The notes below the pieces were generated by a model. It saw only the letters and a list, made by a program, of their open reading frames with translations. It did not search any database and was not told where the DNA came from. The position numbers and the translations under genes were made by a program. From assembly GCA_024741835.1 (NCBI GenBank), contig JAENRP010000150.1, positions 51,186-103,417 of the forward strand: DNA of 52,232 nt, given 5' to 3'. The DNA comes from Diplocarpon mali. Lineage: Eukaryota > Ascomycota > Leotiomycetes > Helotiales > Drepanopezizaceae. Below are positions 9,808 through 19,522 of this stretch, one piece after another (the first letter of the stretch is position 1; every line of letters begins with the position of its first letter).

Positions 9808-12590
9808 GGTAGTTTGCTTAAGGGGCAAAGTAGGAGAACTAGCCTTAGCTGGCGTATCTTAGCGAAAAGGGGTAGTAGGCTTTAGGGCTAGTAACTTAGA
9901 AACTTAGGTAGTACTTCTAGCATTTAAACCGTAAGCAGTCTTATTAAAGAGCGAACCGGATATCTTCTAATATAATACTAGGATTGCCTTACTTTTAGTC
10001 AAAGGGTTAAGAAGTTAGTTACTTTAGCATTTGGCATTAAGGGCATTTAATTAGTTGACTATAATAGTATAGTTCTTCCCTTAAGAGGCCTTAGCTAAGG
10101 CGTAAGCAGCTTTAAACTAAAGGGTAATCTTATTCTATATAAAGAAGAACTACTTAGATCTTAAGACCTCTCTTTAAACTATAGTAAATTGGAATTGGGC
10201 TTAAAACTAAGGGAAAGTTTCTTTAAAATAACCGGCCTTTCTTATATAAAGGTAATAGAAAGTAGATTAAAATAGGTCTACCTTTTAATTAGTTAAAAAG
10301 TAACTGCTTAATAGTTCTACTATTTCTTGATAGTTCCGAAAGGGGTTAGTCTTTAAAAGGTACTAGGGTTTAAAGTACGTTCGGGCTTATCTTATAATAG
10401 ATCCTTAAATAAGGGCTTAGCAAGCTCGCTCATTTAGATATAAGTTAGTATTAACTTATAATTAGTCTTAGACTAAAGCTAACTATTACTTATATATTAA
10501 AGAGGTCCTATTATTAAAGGGGGTGATCTTTTCGATTAGTTGAATTTTTAGCCGTTTTATATCTATATCGACTTTTAAAGGAGGCTAAGTCTTACTTTAT
10601 TAAAGGTAGGTGGATTCTCGCTTAATAGTCTAATATACGCGCTAAGCCGTCTTTTAGCTTTAATAAATTAAGGTCTTTAGGCTAGAGATAGCTTAGGCAA
10701 TCTTGCTAATCTCGCTTTGCAATTATTAATTAGATTAATCTTAGTATTATAAGGATTCCTTTAAACTTAAGACTATTCTTTATAAGACGTTTAGGTTCGA
10801 AAAGTCTCGTTTATCTCAATTGGCTTAGCTATAGTATTATAGTCTTTTGCCTTTGGCGGCAGAGGAAGGTCCGGCCTTAGGGGCTAGGGTAGGGGTACTC
10901 CTTATAGAAGCTAGTTCCTTAAATAAATTAGGTACATTCTAGGTTTATTAACTTCCGGCTAGTAGGGAATTTATTTTACCGATTTTAGTTTCGGTAGGGA
11001 TTTGGTTAAAAAGGGGTTCTATAGAAAAAGGGTTCTAATAGTATAATACTCTTTTAACTTCTACCTATAGCACTTTTATAAAAGGAGTAGTTAAGAAAAT
11101 CCGACTAATAAAAGCGTTCTTCAATTATACTAATTAATAAGCTATACTTAAGCTCCTAGTTTATCTAAGAGATCTTTAGGATCCTGATTCTATCGAAAGT
11201 CGAAATAACTGCAAATCGATTTTCAAAAGGGGTAGGATATTATTAAAAGCCGTCCCTAGCGGAGAAGAACTTCTTTATTTAATATAATAATATAGAACTG
11301 CCGAAGTGCAAGATTAAGTATAAGAGTAAGAAGTAGTATAAAAGGCGTATTCTATAGGTCTAATATAAAAGAAATGAAGAAGTTAAAGAGCCCTCCTTAT
11401 AAGAGAACCCTTCTCTCTTATATATATAAGCAGCTTAAAGCTCTTTGCCTATTTACGTAATATTATATAAGAATATCCTTTTGCACCTTTGGAGTCGATT
11501 CGAGAAAACCTTATATTGAATTGAGATTGCGAAACCTTAAAACGCCGTACTCTTAGGTAATTGCACTAAGTGGAGGTGCAGCTGTTATATGAATCTTCTT
11601 AAAAGGCTTTTTACCTTTTAGTAATAATAGCAAGGACTTATTATCCTTGCCTTTAAGGTGACGAAATACGTACTTCTTCCCTAAGTCCTTTTCCTAGGCC
11701 TCTCTTTTCGATTTATTAATTGTAAAGTAATCTTCTGCCTTATAGTATAGCTCTGGTTGCTTATAATAAGGATAGGAGGAGTTAGGGGAGGTAGTAGTAC
11801 TCTTAGAGGTACTCTTCTTTAAGTCTTTAAAACCTCCCTTATTTTCTGACTTCTTATTAGAGGAATGTAGCTTGCTAGCTGATTTGTTACTATATAAGAC
11901 GGTTCCGTTTATCTTTAAACTTTATAAGGCTTGAGCTTTGTTAGTAATATCTTTAATAAGAACTTCGAGCGTGATCTTTGATTTTCGTCCAACTGCTATA
12001 ACTAAGCAAAGGTTAAAGCGTTATCAATCTGCCCAAATGGGCCATCTATTAGAATAGCTAGCAATAAATATAATAGGGTACTAATAAGAGGGAGGGGCGG
12101 AGTCAAGAGCTTCTAATTTAGTAATTGAAAGTCTAAAGGCAACGACGTAAGCTTTAAGTGAATTAAAGTCGTTATATTTAATAGTAATATAGGTCTATAT
12201 AGCGTTATATTTAAGCACTATTCCAGATCCTTTGTACTATTTTTAAAGAGCTTCCTATATATCTAAGGCAGATTTGTCGCCTTTTATATGAGCTAGTAGG
12301 CCTGGTTTGCAATTAAGTATAATAGTAAGCTTCATCTGAGATTCCTTAGCTTCTTATCTAACCTAATTATCCCTTTCCTTAAGTATAATAGAACGGTCCT
12401 ATAAGTCAACCTTAAGTAGAGTATATATTTTAGCTTTTATATGGAGATGCATAGTCAAGGCGTTTAACTTTGCAAGGTTTAAAACCTTATTCCTCTACTA
12501 GTTATAGTCCTCTGCGCCTTTAAGCTTTTAAGACTTAAGGAGGCTAAGGGCAGCCGAAGATAACGATATCTTATTTGTATATATATATAT

Positions 12591-13200
12591 AGAGTTGTCG
12601 AAAGGAGAAGGTAAAGAAGGAGGAAGAGGAGGAGATGAACTATTGAATTCGAGTTTAAGGTACTATATGTTAGTCCCTATGAGATTAGGTGAATCAGGCA
12701 GTAGAGTACTTTTAGCAATTAAGCTGGTAATCTCAGCTATTAGTCCTAATGATTCTACTATAGTGACGAATCTTGCGTAAGCTTGGATTATTACATAGCG
12801 CTCCGAAAGGGGAGTAGCCACTGTTTTATTATTGAAAATGACGCTTTTATACGTCGTTAGTTAAGTAAAACTCAAAATATCGATCAGCCTTTTCATTTGT
12901 AAAGGAGACTCTGATTAATGGAATTTTGTCGAATGCTATTTATAGGCATACGGGGCTTATAACCTATAGCAAGGAGGTTCTCTAATAGTAAACTTGATAG
13001 TAAACTAAAAGAGGGCATAAAGAAGTATAAGATGCAAACGATGATATTAGGTGTCTTGATTTATAAGAGCTCTCTAACTAGGAGCTATTTAAGGTAAGCG
13101 GCCTTCTTAGTAAAGGCGCTAAGTCATATGGCAAGTCATATGACATATCATATGTATGATGTATTATATGACAGATCATATGACAAATATGTGACGGGCA
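12591..13200. other. AT-rich spacer with CATATG-rich segment; no gene
   Basis: I see no conserved coding signal. The one open frame here begins with TTG and resembles nothing. From about 13126 to 13190 the palindrome CATATG recurs several times in ATCATATGAC-like contexts. Confidence 0.5.
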
Positions 13201-13211
13201 TACCTGCAATA

Positions 13212-13475
13212 TAGGTTATTAATATAAGATAGAAGGAAGATAATATAAGAATAGGCCTAAGGGAAGACCTAAAAACAAAAGGAGGAAGCACTATAAGTAG
13301 GCTCTTTAAGATAAGATATTAAGAACAAGTCCCAAGTATAAGGTATATTCAGTACTATAGCGCTGCGCGCTATCTCTATATACAGAAGATGGCCCTTTTA
13401 TCCTCCCACCGTCCTGCGCCGATCATATGATATATATCACAAGACCTATCTATCTTAGGTCTCTATAATACTTAT
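13212..13475. repeat. LTR-like direct repeat, copy 1 (about 260 bp)
   Basis: This stretch begins TAGGTTATTAATATAAGATAG and includes GCGCTGCGCGCTATCTCTAT and a ...GGTCTCTATAATA end. It matches 14984-15232 in the same orientation with mainly transitional differences. The TA...TA ends could be RIP-altered TG...CA. I could not find a convincing target duplication. Confidence 0.7.
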
Positions 13476-14983
13476 ATAAGCGATTAAAATATATCGATAT
13501 TACTTACTACTTTATCTACGACCTTATTATGAAGAATAAGTTATTAATTACCTATATCCTAACTAATTAAATAGTAGTAGACGGATTTATAAAGCTATTA
13601 AAATCGGTTGCAAAGTTCGAAGCCTTTAAAGATATGCTAAGGTTACAAAAGGCAGTAGGGGCTTAGTAGGCTTAAGGACAACTCCTAGGCCTGCTCTGCG
13701 AGTTAGGTTATATAGTCTTATAAAGGAAAGTTTTTAAATCGACTCTTAGGCCTAGATTGCAAGTTAAGTTATATAGTCTTATAAAGGAACGCTTTTAGGA
13801 AAATTAACTCTTAATCCTGCCTTATAAGTAGAGTTTGGTAATTTCAATAGAAGTTGCTATTAATTGATTGTTTTTAATTTAAAGAGATACTTAAGAGTTA
13901 GATTAGTATAAAAGGATAATTATTATTTTTCCTAACTGCAGGTCAATTGGAATAAGGTTTAAGTAAAGGTATTAAAATAGGTAATATAGCTATTACTTTA
14001 ATATATTATTATATAACCCTACTACTTAATCAATAGGATATTAATACATATATAGCTATAAAGAAGAAAGGGGTAACCTTCCTTCCTTAACTCTTACCAA
14101 TATATCGATTATCGACCTTTAGAAGCCTCCTTTACCTACTGCGCCGACTTACTTAAGCTTAATAAAATAAAGGATTAATAAAAAGTTTAAAATTATTATT
14201 ATTTTAAATAATTTTAAATATTAATATTAAAAAAGTAGGTAGTAGTCTTAAGTTATTTAAAGACGTCTTTTTATCCTTTTACTTATAAGTTAAGCTTAAG
14301 AGTAGAATTCCGGATTCTATTAAAAGTTTAATCTAAGTTTGCTAAGAGATTTTAAATAGGTATTAAATAGCTAATAAGAGTATTATAACTAATTGTAATA
14401 AGATAAGGTTTACTTAATTAAGGACTAATTTCTAAAATAAGGTTTATATATAAGATTATTCTTAACCTTTAAGCTAATTCTTATTAGTTCTTAAAATAAA
14501 GGGGTCTTTAAAGACAATTCTAAGGCAAATTTTAAAGTTCTATTAAACTAAGGCGGTTGAATTATCAAATTCGGATTTTTAAAGAAACTAAGGATATACT
14601 TTTAACTAAAGCTTACGCTTAGTATTACTTAAGTACTTAAAACTACTACTATTTAAGGTTACTATTATAAGGTCTATCAAACTTTTCATATTAAAAAGCC
14701 GAAAATTCTAAGAATCTTAAAGTTAAGGAGAAATAGGGGTTTTTTAAAATAGAACCGAAAAGGGAAAATCTAAAGTTATTAATAATTATTAAATGAAAAT
14801 CGACAATTCTAAGTAATTAAGCGATTAAGGATAAGGTTTTAAGAGTTAAAGTTAAATAAAATACTATAAGTATTTCAAAGAGGTCTTTTCAAAGGCTAGT
14901 CTCTTATTTGCGAATTAAGATTTTAATAAGGTTGTATAAAGATAGAAATCTTAAGAAATCGGTCCTTACGTAGGTTACTAATA
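13476..14983. other. AT-rich interior between the two LTR-like repeats; no recognisable coding
   Basis: About 1.5 kb of AT-rich DNA separates the direct repeats. I found no retroelement motif in it. Part of it (about 13979-14140) is an inverted copy of 15855-16020. It may be the deleted interior of a small LTR element or a mosaic of fragments. Confidence 0.4.
13979..14140 (+). repeat. Inverted repeat family, left copy
   Basis: The sequence containing TATAACCCTACTACTTAATC, GTAACCTTCCTTCCTTAACT and CGATTATCGACCTTTAGAAG matches the reverse complement of 15855-16020. The right copy keeps more G and C (for example GACCCTACTGCTTAG), so this copy appears more heavily RIP-mutated. Confidence 0.65.
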
Positions 14984-15232
14984 TAAAATAGAAGGGAGAT
15001 AATATAAGAATAGGCCTAAGGGAAGACCTAAAAACAAGAGAAGGAAGCACTATAAGCAGGCTCTCTAAGACAAGGTATTAAGAATAAGTCCTTAGTTAGG
15101 GGTATATTTGTACTATAGCACTGCGCGCTATCTCTATATATAAAAGAGGTCCCTTTTATCCTCCTACCGTCCTACGCCGATTATGTGATATATGTCATAA
15201 GACCCTATCCATTTTCAGGTCTCTATAGTATA
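14984..15232. repeat. LTR-like direct repeat, copy 2
   Basis: It begins TAGGTTACTAATATAAAATAG and shares GAATAGGCCTAAGGGAAGAC, ACTGCGCGCTATCTCTATAT and CCGTCCTACGCCGATTATG-like segments with 13212-13475. Confidence 0.7.
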
Positions 15233-15590
15233 TAAAGGTACTATCTTAATTGTATATAGAAAGATAGATATTACAATAGATTCTTTTTAATAATAAGTAC
15301 TTAATATCATTCACGTGAATATCGAATACCGGTATAGAACCTATACTTATAACTATAATATAGTCGGCTAAAGGGCCTTTTTTAAGTCGCTTAAAAGGCT
15401 TGCTAAAATAGATAAAGATAATTAATTATATTATTATTTAATATATATATATAGTAAAGAGACTTCGGAAAGAAAAGGGAAAGTCTATAACTTAGCAGAG
15501 TCACGTAAAGAGTCTCCAGAATAAGTGGAGACTCTACCTATTCTGCACGACACCTCTTATTAAAAAGGGTTTTTAAATTATAATACAAAG

Positions 15591-15720
15591 AATTATGCCT
15601 CTTATAATATAAAGTAAAGTAAGGAATCATACCTCTTATAATACTAAGATTATAGAGCAAGGAATTATACCTCTTATAATATAAGTTAGCTAAATAGGGA
15701 ATTATACCTCTTATTCGCCA
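15591..15720. repeat. Imperfect 37-bp tandem repeat, four units
   Basis: The core AATTATACCTCTTATAATA-like sequence starts at 15591, 15625, 15663 and 15700, giving spacings of 34, 38 and 37 bp. The units are AT-rich and imperfect. A partial unit may lie at about 15550. Confidence 0.7.
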
Positions 15721-15854
15721 ATTGCTTACCTCTTACTATAAGTCTAATTCAACTTCCTAATAATAGTTACGGCGCAAGTACTTTTTAAAGGAAGTTACTA
15801 ATCAATTATGAGTTTAACTAAAGCTTATAACCTATGATACTAATATAAGTAGTT

Positions 15855-16020
15855 ATAATAGGTATAGGAAACTTCTAAAGGTTAATAGTCGATATATTAA
15901 TAAGAGTTAAAGAAGGAAGGGTATCCCTTTCTTCCCTAAAGCTATATACGTATTAATATTTTACTAACTAAGCAGTAGGGTCATATAACAATACATCGGA
16001 GTGATAGCTGTATCCCTATC
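15855..16020 (-). repeat. Inverted repeat family, right copy
   Basis: Its reverse complement contains TGTTATATGACCCTACTGC and matches 13979-14140. Homology continues upstream of TGTTATATGACC, so that point is not simply the end of a solo LTR unless internal sequence is also kept. This is the last repeat before the gene-rich region. Confidence 0.65.
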
Positions 16021-16524
16021 TTAACAAGATTCTAAGTTCTATAGAGCTATAGGATTATATATACAACGTACGTTTATATAAGCCAATCTCTAATCCTTCT
16101 ATACTCTAGTAATATTAAATGCGAAAAACGCGTTTTCCGGCTAAGCGATTCCAACTTTACCAACCCTACTATATACCCGAAGACAGAAGAGATATCAGGT
16201 ATAGGTAGTCCTTCAAGCCTTATGCCATTTAACCGATTCCATTTATATCATATCCTTCCACCTTAAACTTCCATTTACTTTCTCCTTGCTCAAAGGCCTA
16301 GAAAGATCCGAGTTCGTCAGGTGAGTCCTGGCATAGGCTTGACTCGCAGGCGATGATCGGTGCGATGTTTGCAAGGGTCACGGGACTGGCATTAGTAGTA
16401 TTTGGGCTATGGAAGGGAACACAGTTTATTATTTGCCTTCGGGGTTTGGCTTGGCCTATTATGCTTTGTATAGAGGTATTTGTAACGGCTATTTGATATC
16501 CTTCGGGAGGCATGATCTCTCTGC

Positions 16525-18129
16525 CTAGTAGCAATGATCTGGTGATGGCCCGCTCATCTCGAACACCTTCACTACGCTCCGCTGATGCCGAGAAGTAAAG
16601 GCTTTAATATCGAGTGCGAAAGGAGGTTTTCTATCCGACCGACTCTCGCATATTTCACCAGTTTTCTTACGACCTTTGAATTCAGCGCTTATACTTCTGG
16701 TCGATTCAAGAATACTATTGAAAGTAGACGTTGCAGTAGTTCCACCTGAGAAGTCGATGGTTCTACCGAAGAGCTTGGCTGAGGCCGAACAGCTGACTCC
16801 GGTCTTTGCGTTGAAGGAGACATCGGCTTCTTCTTCCTTCTCGGTACGTCCGGAGACTGGATTTGGGTCAATATTCGCCAAAGATACTATGAGCAGGGCA
16901 CGTACAATTTGGAGTCCCGCCAGAAATAGTGGTTTTCTTCGATGCCAGAAGATCGATATGGATGCTAGCGCCTCGGTGACTAAGCTGGAAGTTGGTAGAG
17001 AGCCTGTTAGCACCAGAAGCAGAGATGTCAGCGCCTATAGAGTACTGGACTGTGGGCCTAAGCTCTAAGACGCCGGGAATTCGAAGACCGTAGTGAAGAG
17101 GAGGAAGATTGTAAGAGAAAGAAGTTTGAAAATCGGCATCGACGATAGTTCTTAGGTCGAGATTAGCGTCAAAATTGGCGGCAATGTTGAAGTATAGCTC
17201 CCTCAATCCACCGCTTCTCCAACTGTACTTGAAACTTCCGGAGAAGGTTACCTGAGAACTGAAAGATGCATGGTCAACATAGGTCATGAGATGAGGACCT
17301 TCGTAAATAACAGTATCTCGGGGCAGGGAACGCGTTGAGCGAATGGTATCAGAGACAGGGATGTGAATTGCACGCTTGACTACAGTGCCCGGTGCAGCAG
17401 CGGGGACGTGACCAAAGGAGATCTCAGTGAAGTCTGAGGATTAGTAGGCATTTCAAGAAATTTTGGCTGAAACAGCTTACCTGCGATTGTTTCAAGACCG
17501 GCTCTGGTAGAGGTAGCTGTAGCAACCAATGTAGAGGGATTGAAATCGACGTGGGTGGCTAAGAAGAACGCCCGTTCATGTATGGCATTGCACTTGCCCA
17601 CGTTATTCGTTACCAGGATGATAATCTTGTCGCGTTTAGAATCCCTACTTTTATTAGCTTATGATTTCCCGCCTTTAGAATGTAAGCCTCACCATATGCT
17701 CTGAGCCTTCGCAAACACAGTGGTGTCGTTGAAGGTCACGGTGACTGAATCAGCAGTGCAGTCCACCTTTGTAATGGAAGCAATCTCCTCTAACAAAATC
17801 GTCGGGTACTTCATTTTGTAGTTAACATCCATGTGGCTATTGTCAGCGTAGTCTTGCTCATAGTGTAGCGAGACGTCCTTCTTTGGAAGAAGAGAGCTGT
17901 CGTCTCCTCTCTCGATTCCTCGCTTAGGTAAGGGAACATATAGTAGAGGCTGATTATTAGCTGGTTCAACATTAGAAAAGACAGGAACGTGGTTTGAAGC
18001 TGAGACCATTGTATGCAGCGCCTCTTCATCGAGTATAGAAATGTCATTTTCCCAAGCATCGACCTCCTTAGCAAGAACTAAAATAGCCATGGTCAGGAGG
18101 GCAACTAGGCCTAGAAAGGACTTCATCAT
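16525..18129 (-). CDS. Secreted DUF7029/DUF7223-type fungal protein
   Basis: The predicted product is about 486 aa from four exons: 18129-17693, 17644-17481, 17433-16906 and 16856-16525. Introns are 48, 47 and 49 nt, with GTGAGG, GTAAGC and GTACGT donors and CTAAT/TTGAC-like branch sites. The start is the first ATG of two in tandem, followed by a hydrophobic signal peptide (M-M-K-S-F-L-G-L-V-A-L-L). Residues of about 80-200 resemble the DUF7029 pattern: V-S-L-H-Y, Y-P-T-I-L-L-E, V-D-C-T-A-D-S-V-T-V-T-F, A-x-S-I-W, then N-N-V-G-K-C-N. The C-terminal half has the repetitive beta-strand look of DUF7223 and ends with the D-H-C-Y-stop typical of the family. The molecular role is unknown; it is probably extracellular or wall-associated. 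It is the first gene beside the RIP-degraded block. Family assignment is from remembered patterns. Confidence 0.78.
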
Positions 18130-19522
18130 CACAAATTGGAGAGTCGCTGGGTACCCATATGATGGGTATAAAAAAGTACAGGCGCGAAATGCGAAATGAG
18201 TTATAGTAAAGAGGACAACAGTGGAGAGGATGACAATGAAGAGATTGGTATCGAGGAGGGTGACTATGAGTAATAGTAGAAAGAGTGACGTTAGTGCGAG
18301 TTAAGGAAGAGTGAACAACGCTAGAAAGGAGTAACGTTGGAGAGAGAGTGACGGTAGAGGTAGTGACAGTAGAGAGAGTGGTAGTAGAGCGAGTGGTAGT
18401 AGAGCGAGTGACAGTAGAGGGAGTGAAAGTAGAGAGAGTGAAGGTGAAGAAAGAGTGTAAAGATATTCTTGTCAGGGGGAAGGCCGGAGATTAAAAGCTG
18501 GAGATGCTGCAAATACAGAGGAATTGGATAAACCTTTTGTACTATCACTACCTTGAATGGAAACATTGGATCCCATCCCATCGCGCGAGATCTTGATTAG
18601 AGAGCGCAAAATGACATTCTATCCTCCCTCCCCTACCCGCGATCCAAATCTTTTTTAGGACATCTACTTGCGTCACGGAGGCCTCCCCTCAGTCCTGAAA
18701 GCTATTCTTTGCCAAATGCCATATGATGGATGCCAACGGTAGGTAGGTTTACCTACCTAGTTGTCTATGCTTCATTGATCCGAACTTCAAGTGAAGCAAT
18801 CCTCCTCTGGCGTCTCAACTGTCGCTGATTCGTTACCAGCTTTTAAAGTTAGAATGGGAGGGCCCCATGCACAAGACTTGATCGTATAGAAGGTCTGGGC
18901 CATCCAGGGATTCCTCCGCCCAGAGGGATAAAAAAACATACCTAGGAACCTATAGTACGGAGATAAAGAATGAGGTCCCGTTATCAGCACTACTGAATCT
19001 TGCGAGCATTCGAGCCGGAAGATGGGTCGCTTCAGGATATTCCGCCCGTCTTCCACGGCGGTATTGACATCGACATCGACATCGAGCCTTTCATTTTCAG
19101 CATGATGCGATGATGCGGGAACTCCGCCGAGGGGTCCGATTGTTCCAGGGATGTTCGAGCACGGATGCAGATGAAAAGGAAGGACTCTAAAGTTAGGTCC
19201 TATTATTGTACCTCATCAGTTGATCCTTAAAAAGCTTGTACAGGAAGGCTTAAATGAAACAGGCCGCTAGATGTAAATCGGCGACGCATTACCTAGGGAT
19301 TGTTTACCAGAAAACCCGCGCAGATAAGCAAGGAGAAGAAAATAAAAGAATAGTATTTAGTCAAGCCACCCCATCAGATCCTACCGAGGAGAGTATAACT
19401 CTGGATAAGTACGTAGATCTTGTCATAAGGTCGTGCCCTTTACTAAGGTTTATGTCTTAATCTATTCGAAATTTTTACACAACGCTCAGATGCTTCAAGA
19501 TAAACACAAGGGAAAGAGTTGT
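18130..19522. other. Intergenic region between the DUF7029 gene and ccc2; minisatellite inside
   Basis: This holds the upstream region of the minus-strand gene ending at 16525 and the 3' side of ccc2. It contains a 15-bp minisatellite (18347-18451), a perfect palindrome around GGTAGGTTTACCTACC at about 18740-18760, and a short ACATCG triplication near 19066-19086. An 89-codon minus-strand open frame (19056-18787) has no recognisable family and I do not call it a gene. Confidence 0.55.
18347..18451. repeat. 15-bp minisatellite, about seven units
   Basis: Seven consecutive units have the form AGTGACAGTAGAGAG, with variants such as AGTGGTAGTAGAGCG (twice in a row). More degenerate AGTGA/GTAGAG units precede it from about 18220. 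It lies 0.2-0.3 kb upstream of the secreted-protein start codon. The open frame it produces on the minus strand is a repeat artefact. Confidence 0.85.

Larger units (their letters stand above)
8313..12590 (-). mobile_element. Outer Ty3/Gypsy-like retrotransposon relic, 5' part (RT start, Gag region)
   Basis: This is the other half of the interrupted element. At about 8415-8530 the minus strand reads [14 protein letters not shown] and I-D-Y-x-K-L-N-A-L-T, the N-terminal RT block. If the inner element and one GTATA copy are skipped, the reading frame passes from this block into the RT motif at 2600-2670, so the two halves belong together. A CCHC knuckle remnant lies at 9766-9807, which puts Gag to the right. 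From about 9.8 to 12.6 kb I recognise no domain. It is AT-rich with stops throughout and is probably Gag and 5' sequence. The right end is not defined and no LTR is assigned. Confidence 0.72.

Noticed and set aside
12595..12780. 61-codon plus-strand open frame in the AT-rich block
   Set aside because: It begins with TTG, lies in RIP-degraded DNA, has Gly/Glu low complexity at its start and resembles no family.
16298..16534. Minus-strand frame just downstream of the DUF7029/DUF7223 gene as a further exon
   Set aside because: The preceding frame already ends with the family-typical D-H-C-Y-stop, and no splice pair of reasonable length joins the two.
18321..18581. Minus-strand open frame rich in H-S-L-Y repeats
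   Set aside because: It is a translation of the 15-bp minisatellite.
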